Assembly (NCBI RefSeq): GCF_041734735.1 | Contig: NC_134878.1 | Location: 40,360,329 to 40,424,328, forward strand | Length of the DNA: 64,000 bases | From: Babylonia areolata | Taxonomy: Eukaryota; Mollusca; Gastropoda; Neogastropoda; Buccinidae | Direction of reading: 5' to 3' | Part shown: in pieces, positions 1 to 10,885 of the stretch | Numbering within the stretch: the stretch's first letter is position 1 | Layout: the number at the start of each line of letters is the position of its first letter | Made by a program: the position numbers and the translations under genes | Notes under the pieces: model-generated | The model's input: only the letters and a program-made list of their open reading frames with translations | Database searches by the model: none | What the model was told of the DNA's origin: nothing

Positions 1-227
1 CATGTTCAGTCACAAACCACTTAAGTGGGTGAAGACCCAACTGTGCTTCTGCATTTATTAGTTTACACGCAGATCTCTGAAGCAAATAACATTAACCTGA
101 CCTTAGTTAATACCAACATAATTACCTGCAGACAAGAGTAATAATTAATTTTCTGCTTGTGGATCAGGTCAAAGGTCTGGGGGTTATGGGTGGGGAGGGA
201 GGCACGTCCATTCAGCAAGATCCTGAC

Positions 228-660
228 AGGTGCAACAGCTGAGTGGTGAAAGCATGGGACTTTCAATCTGAGGGTCCTGGCTTCAAGTCTTGGTCATGGC
301 GCCTGGTGAGTTAGAGGTGGAGATTCATCCAGTTGCCAGGTCATCAGATGTGCAGCACCTTCTCATGGGTGAACACCACTAGTGTGTATATATGCATCTA
401 GAAGATCAACTAAAAACGTTAAAGATCCAATAATTCATGTCAGTATTTGGTGGGTTATGGAGAGAAGAACTTACCCTTCACAGACTAGGCAGTTACAGCC
501 CACAAGTTCAGTTCTGTTCAGTTGCTCAAGGATGCGTCACTGAGTTCAGACAAATCCATGTATCCTACATATACGCTAAGCAGATGGCTGACCAGTCAGG
601 CATTGAGGAGAAAAATAAATGAATAAAAAATATAACCCATGAACACAGAAGAAGAAGAAT
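228..660 (+). mobile_element. tRNA-derived SINE (family A), interrupted copy
   Basis: The head (about 228-290) has tRNA-like promoter boxes: an A-box-like stretch around TGGTGAAAGC and a B-box-like GGCTTCAAGTC. The body (about 290-506) includes the phrases GTTAAAGATCC and GGTGGGTTATGG, which I associate with a common molluscan SINE. The copy ends in a (GAA)n tail at 645-660. The body is interrupted at 507-610 by a piece of another SINE, so the tail is separated from the rest. The family assignment is from memory; the tRNA-like head, body and tail are seen directly. Confidence 0.7.
507..610 (-). mobile_element. SINE B fragment inserted in SINE A
   Basis: This stretch matches the tail-proximal ~100 bp of the SINE B copies at 37,929 and 44,988: TTCAG repeats, then CTCAAGGA, GCGTCACTG, CAAATCCAT, AGCAGAT and the closing GGCATTGAG. 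Its orientation puts the SINE 5' end at high coordinates, so it is a 5'-truncated minus-strand insertion. A block of about 20 bases present in the other copies is missing. CCCACAA on the left and CCCATGAA on the right could be the remains of a target duplication. Confidence 0.65.
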
Positions 661-688
661 TCGCAAGGTACAGAAAGGAACAATTATT

Positions 689-690
<2 letters not shown>

Positions 691-744
<54 letters not shown>
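691..744. repeat. (GT)27 microsatellite
   Basis: Uninterrupted GT dinucleotides. Confidence 0.97.
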
Positions 745-748
<4 letters not shown>

Positions 749-2509
749 GTACACATGCACAAGACTAGTACATGTTCATGAGTTCACATTTATGCATCCT
801 CATGAATGCATGTGTGCAAGCATAATGCATGTGTATTAGCACATGAATGTGTAATGTAAGTTGTGAAATGTTAGGATGTACACGTTCATTTGTTGGATTG
901 TTTTAAATTTGGGCTTCTTGACTGTTTACTGTTCCTTTTTTGACTCACTTGTGTAAACATAGTCCACATGTCTCTGTCTGTCCATCTGTGTGTGTTTGTC
1001 TATGGTAAACTTTTAACAATTTCATTTCTACTGAAATTATCTATTGATACCAAATTTGGAATAAAGGTATTTGAAAAAAAAATCTTTACATTCATACCAA
1101 TGACAGGTTTAAGTCCTCTGGATTAAGCCATATTTCTGGATCACAAACAATTTATTTCGTTGAAGCTCTGATCCAAAAAAATTGTTTGGGCTCTTCCCAG
1201 TTAGCTGCCCAAATTTTCTTTTGGTGTTTAAAGACAGCAGGACATCATTTTTCTCGTTTGCCATTAAAAGAAAAGAAATACAAATTCTGGACAAAACACG
1301 TGGTATGACAATAACTGAACCTTAACATGTTTATTGCATATGAACTATCTAAAGAGTGTACTGAATTAACTAGAATGAACATTAGAAATTATTATATAAA
1401 AAAATATTTAAATTTTTTTTTTTTTTTTTATATAAAAAGATGGCACCTTTGATGCAGACCTTGCTCAGTTTTAGTAAACCTAGTATATACCGATCTGCAC
1501 AGATCTGAGATAAAGTAACATTTTGAGGTATGCCTGATAATCGATAAAAATCCTATCAAAATAACATTATTTAAATGTTGTTATCACCTCAAATTATCTA
1601 CATAATGTGCTGTAAAAACCAGTTTTGGATGATTGTGGTCAGATTCGTTTTGGCTCAGTGGTATTTTGGTAATCTTGCTTCTGAGATTTAATTTGATGGT
1701 TTAATCCGCTCCAACACTTCTTTTTTTCCAGCCTTAAAATATTAAATACAGAACACATTCTTAACAATTTTATCTCTCTCTCTTTTTCCCCCCTCATGAT
1801 TCCTTTATTGGATAAAGTGCGAATCACAAGTGAGTCTTGAACTGTGTTGAAGGCCTTGCCTCTCTCTTATCATTTTGTTTCCTTTCTGCTATTACACATC
1901 AATTTTCACAGACTGCAATGTAATAAAACTTGTTTTCTTCTTTTTTCTTTGCTTTGCTTGGTGATTTGTTCATTTATTCATGCAGTGTACACAAAACAAC
2001 ACATCATTAACTTTACTCATGCTGTCACACACACCCATTCTGATTCACAGAGAGTGGTCTAAGACTCATCTATTAAACATAAAATGATTTTTAAAAAATT
2101 CAATTCAAAATCAGGTGAAATATTCTAAATGGGTTATCTGAAGATAGGATAGGAAATCTGTACACAGCATATAGACAGAAGACTGTGACACAAGGTTTGT
2201 AAGAGTTTCTGTGAATTTGCATCACATACTGTCTCAACTGGCAATCTTTTCCAGGGTTCTGTAATTCAGGCTCAAGCCAAGTTAGCATGGAGACTGGAAA
2301 GAAGGAATCTGATCCAGCTTATCATCATCTCTGAGATACAAGGTCCACCACTAACCCAGCCCTCTCCCATCTACATCAGCCTTCTCTGTGGGGTTTTCTG
2401 ACAGACATAGGTACTGGAAATTTCTCTAAGAATGTCATGTCTTTCCTTTACATTAAAATATACAAAACAACAATAACAACAACTAAAATAAATAAATAGA
2501 TAAAACAGT

Positions 2510-2512
<3 letters not shown>
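745..2512. other. AT-rich DNA without a recognised gene
   Basis: No coding region longer than about 70 codons and no recognisable protein motif on either strand. The stretch 1,823-1,868 (core ATCACAAGTGAGTCTTGA then AAGGCCTTGCCTCT) recurs at 33,506-33,540, so part of this region belongs to a dispersed repeat of unknown class. Confidence 0.6.

Positions 2513-2570
<58 letters not shown>
2513..2570. repeat. (AT)n microsatellite
   Basis: About 29 AT dinucleotides in a row. Confidence 0.97.
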
Positions 2571-2572
<2 letters not shown>

Positions 2573-3813
2573 TTAAGTTAATATCTTTAAACACCTTTTG
2601 AAATTTAATGCTTTATGCAACTAAATCAATATGTGAGAGTGTTTTCTCTAACACTGAAGTTAAAACTAAAATCATAGAAGTTTTAGTATAATGTGCTCCT
2701 TAACCTATTCAACCCTGGGGTGTTTACAGCCTCAGCAGGCTTCCAGGGTTTTAAGACAGTCAGTGTTTGGGGATGGTTCCCCAAGGCCAACTAGCCCCCA
2801 AGGTTGCAGCACTGAGAGCTAGTGCAATCTTGCCTCTTAGTGTGAGTCTTAATCCTTCACAAGAGACTAAGCTGCAAATGACTTCCTATTGCATTGGAGA
2901 AACCACTCATCATCAAATGAATGTCAGTCTTATATATATAACTTTGTGTATTGTTTTCTGGGTTTCATATTTCTTCTTCATTACAATTCTTAATGATTTT
3001 CCTCATTTCAATACAGAGACGGACATTTTTAAAGAACAACGACTGCTGGCCCTTGAACAACTACTACTTTCACTTAAGAGAACAAAACAAAAATCTAAAC
3101 ATAAAGCATAGTGCTCTTGATGAAACCATCAGCACAAACTTATACAAAACTTTAACAAAATCAAACCCATCCTGCATATGACTGTGTCCCCTTCTGAAAA
3201 GATCTTCCTTGACAATTTGACTTTTATATAAGTTAGTAACTCTTTCAAGTGCCTATTTTTCCAGAGTGCTGCAAGTGCCAGCTCAGCATCCTGCCAGGCA
3301 TGGCCCACAGCACTGCTGTGTATTCACAGCACAGGGCCAGCCTCCAACAGCTCCCTTCCAGAAGTTCCACATTCCTCTCTTTGGACTCAGTACCAATAGG
3401 AAATGCTGCTATCTGCATGGAGCAGTTAGAGGATATGGCTTCCTTTCCTTCGTCCTCTCTGTCTGGGCTATTTAATTTTTATACCACTATCTACACCAGG
3501 TTATTTCTATCACTATCTACAGGATAATTTATCTCAGCTATTCAGATAACTATCTACCAAATAACTGTATCTGGGCAATTTATATAACGATCCACTTGAT
3601 AATTGCAGCAATTGTCAGTATTATTCATTAAGTTTCATTCTGATTTAGACAAAGCTTCCCGATCTCCCATGTCTATCTGTTTATCCATTACATTTTCTGT
3701 TCAACCAAATTGTTCTTCAACTGTATTCACAGTCTCATGATAGTGAGTAAAGATGTCCTTTTCTTTTAAACACAAACTGTACATAATTTTGGATTTGCAT
3801 TTTAAAAGAAAGA

Positions 3814-3814
<1 letters not shown>
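2571..3814. other. No recognised gene
   Basis: AT-rich sequence with short open frames only. No motif, splice pair or repeat is recognised. It is probably intronic to the laminin alpha gene, whose first exon lies at 4,615-4,980 on the minus strand. Confidence 0.5.

Positions 3815-3895
<81 letters not shown>
3815..3895. repeat. (GT)n microsatellite
   Basis: About 40 GT units. Confidence 0.97.
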
Positions 3896-3896
<1 letters not shown>

Positions 3897-4337
3897 TGTC
3901 CATCTGTCTGTGTGTTTTATATTCAAGCATGTTCTCCCTTTTGAACAGTATACTCCAAACTTATATTTTGACCAAATGCTTTGTTCTGATTCAACACAAG
4001 AAAGCAGACATAATACTATAATATCCTCAGCAAGGGGTGGATGTAAGAAAGACTTCCTTAATCTACAGCCTTTAGACTGTTCCTCTCCAGCCGCCTCTCC
4101 TCTCCTTGCCAACAACCCACTGGTCTGGGGCATTTGTTTGGACTTCTGAAGACAGTGATATACCCACCCAGTGCAAGTGGAATGCAATACAGAACAAATG
4201 GTATTAGGTTCTCTAAGAAATCTCAACAGTGTTTTTTTACTCTATGGCACAAACTCAACAATCCTTCAAGAGAGACACTAAACTGTGGGCTTTGTATGCT
4301 CTTAACTTCCTTAGTTATAAGCAATTTTTCTTCTAAA

Positions 4338-4368
<31 letters not shown>

Positions 4369-4557
4369 CATATATATAAACTGTTTTTATTTCCTCTATC
4401 TCTCTTCCAAACCACCTGTTGTGGAACAAATTTAATTACACATGAGCGTGCACACACACACTCGCTGAACATAATGTATACACATACATAACATACTGTG
4501 CATGTTGTGTGCACACACACAAACACACACACACGTTATGCACACCGGGCAAAGGGC

Positions 4558-4607
<50 letters not shown>

Positions 4608-4614
4608 TACACAC
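3896..4614 (-). other. Probable 5' part of laminin alpha intron 1
   Basis: This lies directly downstream, on the minus strand, of the GT donor at 4,614-4,613. It contains CA tracts at 4,338-4,362, about 4,510-4,534 and 4,561-4,603. No second laminin exon (the conserved LN continuation) was found here or further left, so the intron is at least several kb long. Confidence 0.55.
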
Positions 4615-4980
4615 CTGTCCCAGGTGGATGGTAAGATTGACTTGGTTGTACTGCACGCCTCTTGACAAAGGAGGACTCTGCCACCATCTCTCTGTGCCGT
4701 CCGTGGCGTACTTTGGCCTGTGGTCCTGCTGGCTGATGCCAGGGTTGCAGTAGTCACACAGCTGGCCGCGGATCACTTCTCTCGTCGTTTGATCCTCGCT
4801 CCCTGTAGCTCCTGTCAGACGGCAAAATAATTCGTTTGGATACCCCTCACCACATGTGGCTGTCGCCGATATGTTTCTTCCCTGCGCCAAGTTGAAGTAA
4901 GGCGGTGTCAGTACTGCTGCTTTAACAGTCACTGCCAACAGCAAACAGCACAGTGTGTAGAAACCAAAAAACCGCGCCAT
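4615..4980 (-). CDS. Laminin subunit alpha, first coding exon (signal peptide + start of LN domain)
   Basis: The exon encodes 122 residues ending exactly in phase 0 at CAG followed by the GT donor. Residues 1-21 are a signal peptide ([10 protein letters not shown] then a leucine/cysteine-rich core, cut near VKA-AV). The mature start [13 protein letters not shown] is the hallmark of a laminin alpha N-terminal (LN) domain. It is followed by [37 protein letters not shown] and VNLTIHLGQ. Conserved cysteines are at 43, 53, 75 and 78, and N-glycosylation sequons at N36 (NIS) and N115 (NLT). LN domains polymerise laminin in basement membranes outside the cell. I chose the ATG at 4,980 because it is the one directly before the hydrophobic core; an in-frame ATG at 5,070 would bury the signal. 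The sequence resembles the arthropod LanA / vertebrate alpha-3/5 type more than beta or gamma chains. The rest of the gene lies beyond the left edge. Confidence 0.9.
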
Positions 4981-5726
4981 GGTCAGTCGTACTGTGATGG
5001 GAGAGAAACTCTCCCGACTAACCATCTCTGCACTCACTGCTTGTCTGACGAGAAAAGATGAATTCGGCACAGAAGCCGGCGTGAGGGGGTCAAGTGGGCT
5101 TGCCCTCTGCTGGGTTGGCGCATTTATCCCAGAGAGGGGTGAAAGGATGCATAGCGCTCTTCAACACAGTTTGTTTCCGCGTGGTCGCAGAGTTAATGTG
5201 ACAAGTGACGTATAACGACGGACTGAAATATGATCCCTGTTCATGGAAGAGCTCTTTGGCACACAGATCTTCGAAGATTTACACAGGTACGGTAATCCGA
5301 TATACCCTGGTTTATGTTGTGGTTTGGCCGACTGCAAAACTCCATGAACTCCCAGTTGTGGTACACGCCCTCAGCAGCACATTGTACGGGGGTGGGGGGG
5401 GGGGGGGAGAGATGGGAGAAGGGGGCAATGGGGAGTGAGCTGAGTGTGGTGGAGGAAAGGAGAAGGCAGGAAAGTTGTCGACAAGATTCAAAGAGGAAAA
5501 AGCTGAAAGCAGTTCACCACCCAAACCCCACCCCAGTCCCAGTCCTTCACGGAGCGGGCTGGACGTGCGTGGCAGCGCTCAGCCATTGTTACATATTGTG
5601 TGCTGTTGAGTGCTTGCAGGTAACCAGCTTAGCAAAGCCTGCACGAACCGTTGAAAGTTAGACTGGAACTGGATACTCTGTCGGCATCGGAAGAAAAATC
5701 GCACGAGCACTATGCCTAAATCATAC
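4981..5726 (-). promoter_or_regulatory. 5' flank / probable 5' UTR and promoter region of laminin alpha
   Basis: This is the sequence immediately upstream of the laminin start codon. It is less AT-rich than its surroundings and contains a G-run at 5,390-5,408. No convincing TATA box or initiator could be assigned, so the label rests on position only. Confidence 0.4.
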
Positions 5727-5733
5727 GCGCGCG

Positions 5734-5777
<44 letters not shown>
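5727..5777. repeat. (CG)n(CA)n compound microsatellite
   Basis: About seven CG units run straight into about 17 CA units. Such alternating purine-pyrimidine tracts can form Z-DNA. It lies ~750 bp upstream of the laminin ATG. Confidence 0.95.
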
Positions 5778-5778
<1 letters not shown>

Positions 5779-5958
5779 ATGAATTTTTGCTGGAATATCG
5801 TCGCAGTATGAGAAAACGAGCGCAGAAAAACGCATGTTGTTCGCGGACCGCAGACGGAATTATATTTTTGAGCCAGGCCGCCGGTTTGGTTTGAAGACCA
5901 CATTCAATAAAAGATTGAACATAGAGAAAATATTCTTATCTTTGCCCATGCCAACATG

Positions 5959-6000
<42 letters not shown>

Positions 6001-6043
6001 CGGTGTGCCGTGTGTGTGTGAGAGAGACAGAGAGAGAGAGAGA
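5959..6043. repeat. (GT)n ... (GA)n microsatellites
   Basis: A GT tract at 5,959-5,998, a short GC-rich spacer with more GT, then GA-rich sequence to 6,043. Confidence 0.93.
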
Positions 6044-6283
6044 TTTATTTCTGTATCATGTAATTATGTAACATGGAATGCCTTTTAGTTTTCCATTATT
6101 TACTCAAGGAAAGCGTTATTTTGTTCTGTGTATGATTGTCTTTGGATTCAAGAAAGAAAGATAATCTCGTTCAGTATCTTCCACTGTTGCTTCCTAATTG
6201 GAATTTTACTTTTTCCAAAATACACTATGCTGTTCTATTTTTTGTCTCCATATCCCTCTCCCTGCACCCCAACCCCCACCTCA

Positions 6284-6285
<2 letters not shown>

Positions 6286-6317
<32 letters not shown>
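6286..6317. repeat. (CT)n microsatellite
   Basis: About 16 CT units. Confidence 0.95.
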
Positions 6318-6321
<4 letters not shown>

Positions 6322-6373
6322 CAAAGACATATAGGCCTATATATGAAGCATTGAAGAGATTGCGAAATGTTAC

Positions 6374-6524
6374 GTCGTGAATGTTGTTGAACATCTGTGT
6401 TAGCTGCTTTAAGTCATAAGTTTTTGGTTTGTGTTGTAGACTTCATGTGTCGTGAATGTTGTTGAACACTCTGTGTTAGCTGCTTTAAGTCACAAGTTTT
6501 TGGTTTGTGTTGTAGACTTCATGT
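6374..6524. repeat. Tandem duplication, 75-bp unit x2
   Basis: Unit 1 (6,374-6,448) and unit 2 (6,449-6,524) both start GTCGTGAATGTTG and end GACTTCATGT. They differ by a one-base insertion and one or two substitutions, so the duplication is recent. Confidence 0.93.
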
Positions 6525-6979
6525 GTCATGTTAATTTAATTTATCTTTCTTTAATGTTACCCCTTTAAGTAAGGGGCTATGGCCTTTATCTGAATAACAA
6601 ATTGTCATCTTTATCTCCCTCTCTTTTTCTCCGTGTATATTTTGGCCATTTTTCCTTCTATGGGCCCTGTAAATAATGTTTGGGGGTACACTGGTGTGCT
6701 TCAAACGGCGCTATATCCTCATTTTATCATCACACAGTTGATTTCTAATGTCTATAGAAAGAAATAACAATGGACTATTCAGTCTATAAATGACATAAAA
6801 ATTGGATTCGTGCCGTAATAGCTTGTCACGTGATCAAATACTCAAGTGTTTTTGGGCAGCAACAATTCTCTACTTTTGCCAATGAGCTGGTTTGATACAG
6901 CATCGGGGCTGTTTGGACGTGGAACACTGACTGATGGAGGCGCTGAAATGTTGGCGCTTTGCAGCTGTCTGCATGTCAT
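6525..6979. other. No gene; possible LINE/SINE 3' end
   Basis: The phrase CTTCAAACGGCGCTATAT near 6,695-6,712 resembles the conserved 3' end of L2-type LINEs and their SINEs (compare GCTATATAAG in the LINE tail at ~14,970, minus strand). Nothing else is recognised. Confidence 0.3.
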
Positions 6980-7946
6980 CATAGTTCAGTTTTTTACGCT
7001 CCTTAACATAAATATGTCTGGTGACAGTTTGTTGGAGCGCCAGACGTGCTCGGCCTGTCGTTCTCGACGCTTGGCGGCCCTCAGTTTATCAATCATCCAG
7101 GGACGGTCAGTAACAAGTGACAAGGCGAGTGGAGAGAGGAGCATGCTTATCCAGTATCTGACGGAGGCGGGTGTTGTCAGAGGAGATGAGTTTGAGTCAA
7201 TTCCATCCATGAAGGATTTCATGTCAGCCTGGAATACCTCAAGGTTAACCATCTTTGTGTTCCGTGATGTAACAAAACGTTTTGGTCGCTTCAGTCTCCT
7301 AAAAGGGATGTCATAAAGAATTGCCATGTGATCAGCAAGAGCCAAGTCTATGACCTTAAACTGGGGAGTGTGAATGTTCTCTCAAACCACAAGCCAGTCG
7401 AGTGTGACCATGTTTATGGGTTGGTTCACATATTAGCTGTTTTAACCCTTGGTCGTGAAGTAGAGTACACAACCATAGTATACCTGAACTGCTGGTCTGT
7501 TCGTAATGAAGGTTAAAAGCACCAGTTAAAACTAAGTCTCCTGCTTCTAGGTTGTATTTATCAAGGAGATTAGAAAACTCAGTAATAAAAGTCTGGGTGT
7601 TACATTTATTGTGTCGACTAGGTGGGGGTCTATATACGCATATGATATGGCACACGGAACTATTGCACTCAACCCTTAATGCTACACCCTCAAATGATGT
7701 ATAATCGAGAGGTTTGAATGTTCAGATATCCTGAATATGGCTTCTCATAATGGTTGCAATACCGCCTCCCTTCCTAACTTGTCTAGAGAATGATTTCAGT
7801 TTGTACCCTTGCGGCGTAAGCTGCGCTATATATGATTCGTCTCCCTGCTCATACAACCAGGTCTCAGTCAGTATGGCGATGTCAAAAGCATGGTCAACAA
7901 TCACATCGTGAATAAAAGCAGCTCTTCCACCGCACAGAATTCTCAA
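6980..7946 (-). mobile_element. L2/CR1-type LINE fragment: endonuclease domain
   Basis: Read from 7,946 downward this is the AP-type endonuclease of an L2/CR1-like non-LTR retrotransposon. Motifs in order: AFDIAILTETWL, RKGGGIA, ICVYRPPP, the strand with GAFNLHYE (the usual GDFN catalytic Asp is Ala here), an ADHMAI motif for the normal SDH motif, then the linker RPWMIDKLRAAKRRER typical of the clade. The segments lie in three different frames, so the copy is broken by frameshifts. The RT domain is absent and the 5' end merges into the minisatellite at 7,922. Confidence 0.82.
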
Positions 7947-10885
7947 TCACACAACTTAACCTCTTCCACTGCACAGCACTCTCATCCACCCCACTTCCCC
8001 TCTTCCACCCCCACTCCACTCTCATCCACCCCACATCCCCTCTTCCACTCTCACTCCACTCTCATCCACCACACTTTACCTCCTCCACCACACTCCACTC
8101 TCATCCACTGCACTTCCCCCTCTTCCACCACACAGCACTCTCATCCACCCGACTTCCACGCTTCCACTACACAGCACTCTCATCCACCCGACTTCCCCGC
8201 TTCCACAACACAGCACTCTCATCCACCCGACTTCCACGCTTCCACAACACAGCACTCTCCTCCAGCCCACTTCCCCCTCTTCCACCTCACTCGACCCTCA
8301 TCCACCCCACTTCCCCCTCTTCTACCACACAGCATTCTCATCTACCCCACTTCCCCCTCTTTTACCACACAGCATTCTCATCCACCCCACTTCCCCCTCT
8401 TCTACCACACAGCATTCTGATCCACCCCACTTCCCCCTCTTCTACCACACAGCACTCTCATCTACCCCACTTCCCCCTCTTCTACCACACAGCACTCTCA
8501 TCTACCCCACTTCCTCCTCTTCTACCACACAGCATTCTCATCTACACCTCTTCTACCACACAGCACTCTCATCCAACCCACTTCCCCCTCTTCCACCACA
8601 CAGTAGTCTCATCTACCCCACTATCCCCTCTTCCACCACACAGCACTCTCATCTACCCCACTTCCCCCTCTTCCACCTCACAGCACTCTCATCTACCCCA
8701 CTTCCCCCTCTTCCACCACACAGCACTCTCATCCACCCCACTTACCCTCTTCCACCACACCCCAATCTCAACTCCACTTCCCCTTTTCCACCACACTCCA
8801 CTCTCATCCACCCCACTTCATCCTCTTCCACCACATTCCACTCTTATCCACCCCAATTTCCCCTCTTCCTCCACACTACACTCTCACCCACCCCACTTCC
8901 GCCTCTCCCACTACTCTCCACTCTCATCCATCCCACTTCCCCCTCTTCCACCAAACTCCACTCTCAACCACCACACTTCCCCTCTTCCACCACACAGCAC
9001 TTTCATCCTTCCCACTTCACCCTCTTCTACCACATTTCACTCTCATCCACTCCACCTTTCCCTCTTCCACCCCCACTCCGCTCTCATCCACCACACTTTA
9101 CCTCTTCCACCATACCCCACTCTCATCCACTGCACTTCCCCCTCTTCCACCATGCTCCAAACTCATCCACCCGACTTTCCCACTTTCACCACACAGCACC
9201 CTCACCCACCCCACTTCCCCCTCTTCCACCACACTCCACTCTCACTCACCTTACTTCTACCTCTTCCACCCCCACTCCACTCATCCACCCCACTTCCCCC
9301 TCTTCCACCACACTCAACTCTCACCCACCCCACTTCACCCTCTTCCATCACACAGCACTCTCACCCACCCTACTAATACCTCTTCCACCCCAACTCCACT
9401 CATCCACCCCACTTCCCCCTCTTCCACCACACTCAACTCACCCACCCAACGTCCCCCTCTTCCACCACACTCCACTCTCATCCCTTCCACTTTCCCCTCT
9501 TCCACCACACTACTCTCTCATTCACCCCACATGCTCCTCTTCCACCACAATCCACTATCACCCACGCAACTTCCCCCTCTTCAACCACACTCCACCCTTA
9601 TCCGCCCCAATTTCCCCTCTTCCACCACACTAGACTCTCATCCACCCCACTTCCCCCTCTTCAACCACACAGCACTCTCATCTACCCCCACTCCCCCCTC
9701 TTCAACCACACAGCACTCTCATCTACCCCCACTCACCCCTCTTCAACCACACAGCACCCTCACCCACCCCACTTCCCCCTCTTCCACCACACTCTACTCT
9801 CACTCACCCTACTTCTACCTCTTCCACCCCCACTCCACTCATCCACCCCACTTCCCCATCTTCCACCACACTCAACTCTCACCCACCCCACTTCACCCTC
9901 TTCCATCACACAGCACTCTAACCCACCCTACTAATAATACCTCTTCCACCCCAACTCCACTCATCCACCCCACTTCCCCCTCTTCCACCACACTCAACTC
10001 TCACCCACCCAACGTCCCCCTCTTCCACCACACTCCACTCTCATCCCTTCCACTTTCCCCTCTTCCACCACACTACTCTCTCATTCACCCCACATGCTCC
10101 TCTTCCACCGCAATCCACTATCACCCACGCAACTTCCCCCTCTTCAACCACACTCCACCCTTATCCACCCCAATTTCCCCTCTTCCACCACACTAGACTC
10201 TCATCCACCCCACTTCCCCCTCTTCAACCACACAGCACTCTCACCCACCCCACTTCCCCCTCTTCAACCACACAGCACTCTCATCTACCCCCACTCCCCC
10301 CCTCTTCCACCACACAGCATCGCATCCACCCCACTTCCCCCTCTTCAACCACATTCCACTCTCATCCACACCACTTCCCCATCTTTCACCACACTCCACT
10401 TTCATCCACCCGACTTCCCCTCTTCCACGAGACAGCACTCTCATCTAACCCTCTTCCCCCTCTTCAACCACGCAGCACTCTCATCCACCCCACTTCCCCT
10501 CTTCCACCATACAGCACTCTCACCCACCCCACATCCCCTCTTCCACCACACAGCACTCTCATCCACCCCACTCCCCCCTCTTCCACCACACAGCACTCTC
10601 ATCCACCACACTTATTCTCTTCTACCACACTCCAATCTCAACCCCACTTCCCCCTCTTTCACCACACTCCACTCTCAACCACCACACTTCCCCCTTTTCC
10701 ACTACACAGCACTCTCATCCACCCCACTTCCCCCTCTTCCACTACACAACACTCTCATCCACACCACTATCCCCTCTTCCAACACACAGCACTCTGATCC
10801 ACCCCACTTACCCTCTTCCACCACACAGCACTCTCACCCACCCCACTTCCCCTCTTCCACCACACAGCACTCTCATCCACCCATG
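7922..10885. repeat. C-rich minisatellite, ~39-40-bp unit, ~75 copies
   Basis: The unit is built from CTCTTCCACCACACAGCAC, TCTCATCCACCCCACTTCC and short C-runs; the first two units start at 7,922 and 7,961 (39 bp). Units vary by a few bases and by small indels. The plus strand is almost free of G. Long open frames across it are by-products of the composition. The first unit overlaps endonuclease-coding DNA of the LINE fragment at 6,980-7,946. Confidence 0.95.
9190..10310. repeat. Higher-order duplication inside the minisatellite (~560 bp x2)
   Basis: Landmark variants repeat with one offset: CAGCACCCTCACCC at 9,194 and 9,752 (558 bp), and the ATGCTCCTCTTCCACC variant at 9,531 and 10,094 (563 bp). 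Small indels (an extra AAT and an extra CT) account for the difference. A block of about 14 units was therefore duplicated as a whole. Confidence 0.85.

Noticed and set aside
3735-4226. (TH)n and (CV)n frames over microsatellites here and elsewhere
   Set aside because: Translations of (GT)n/(CA)n; not genes.
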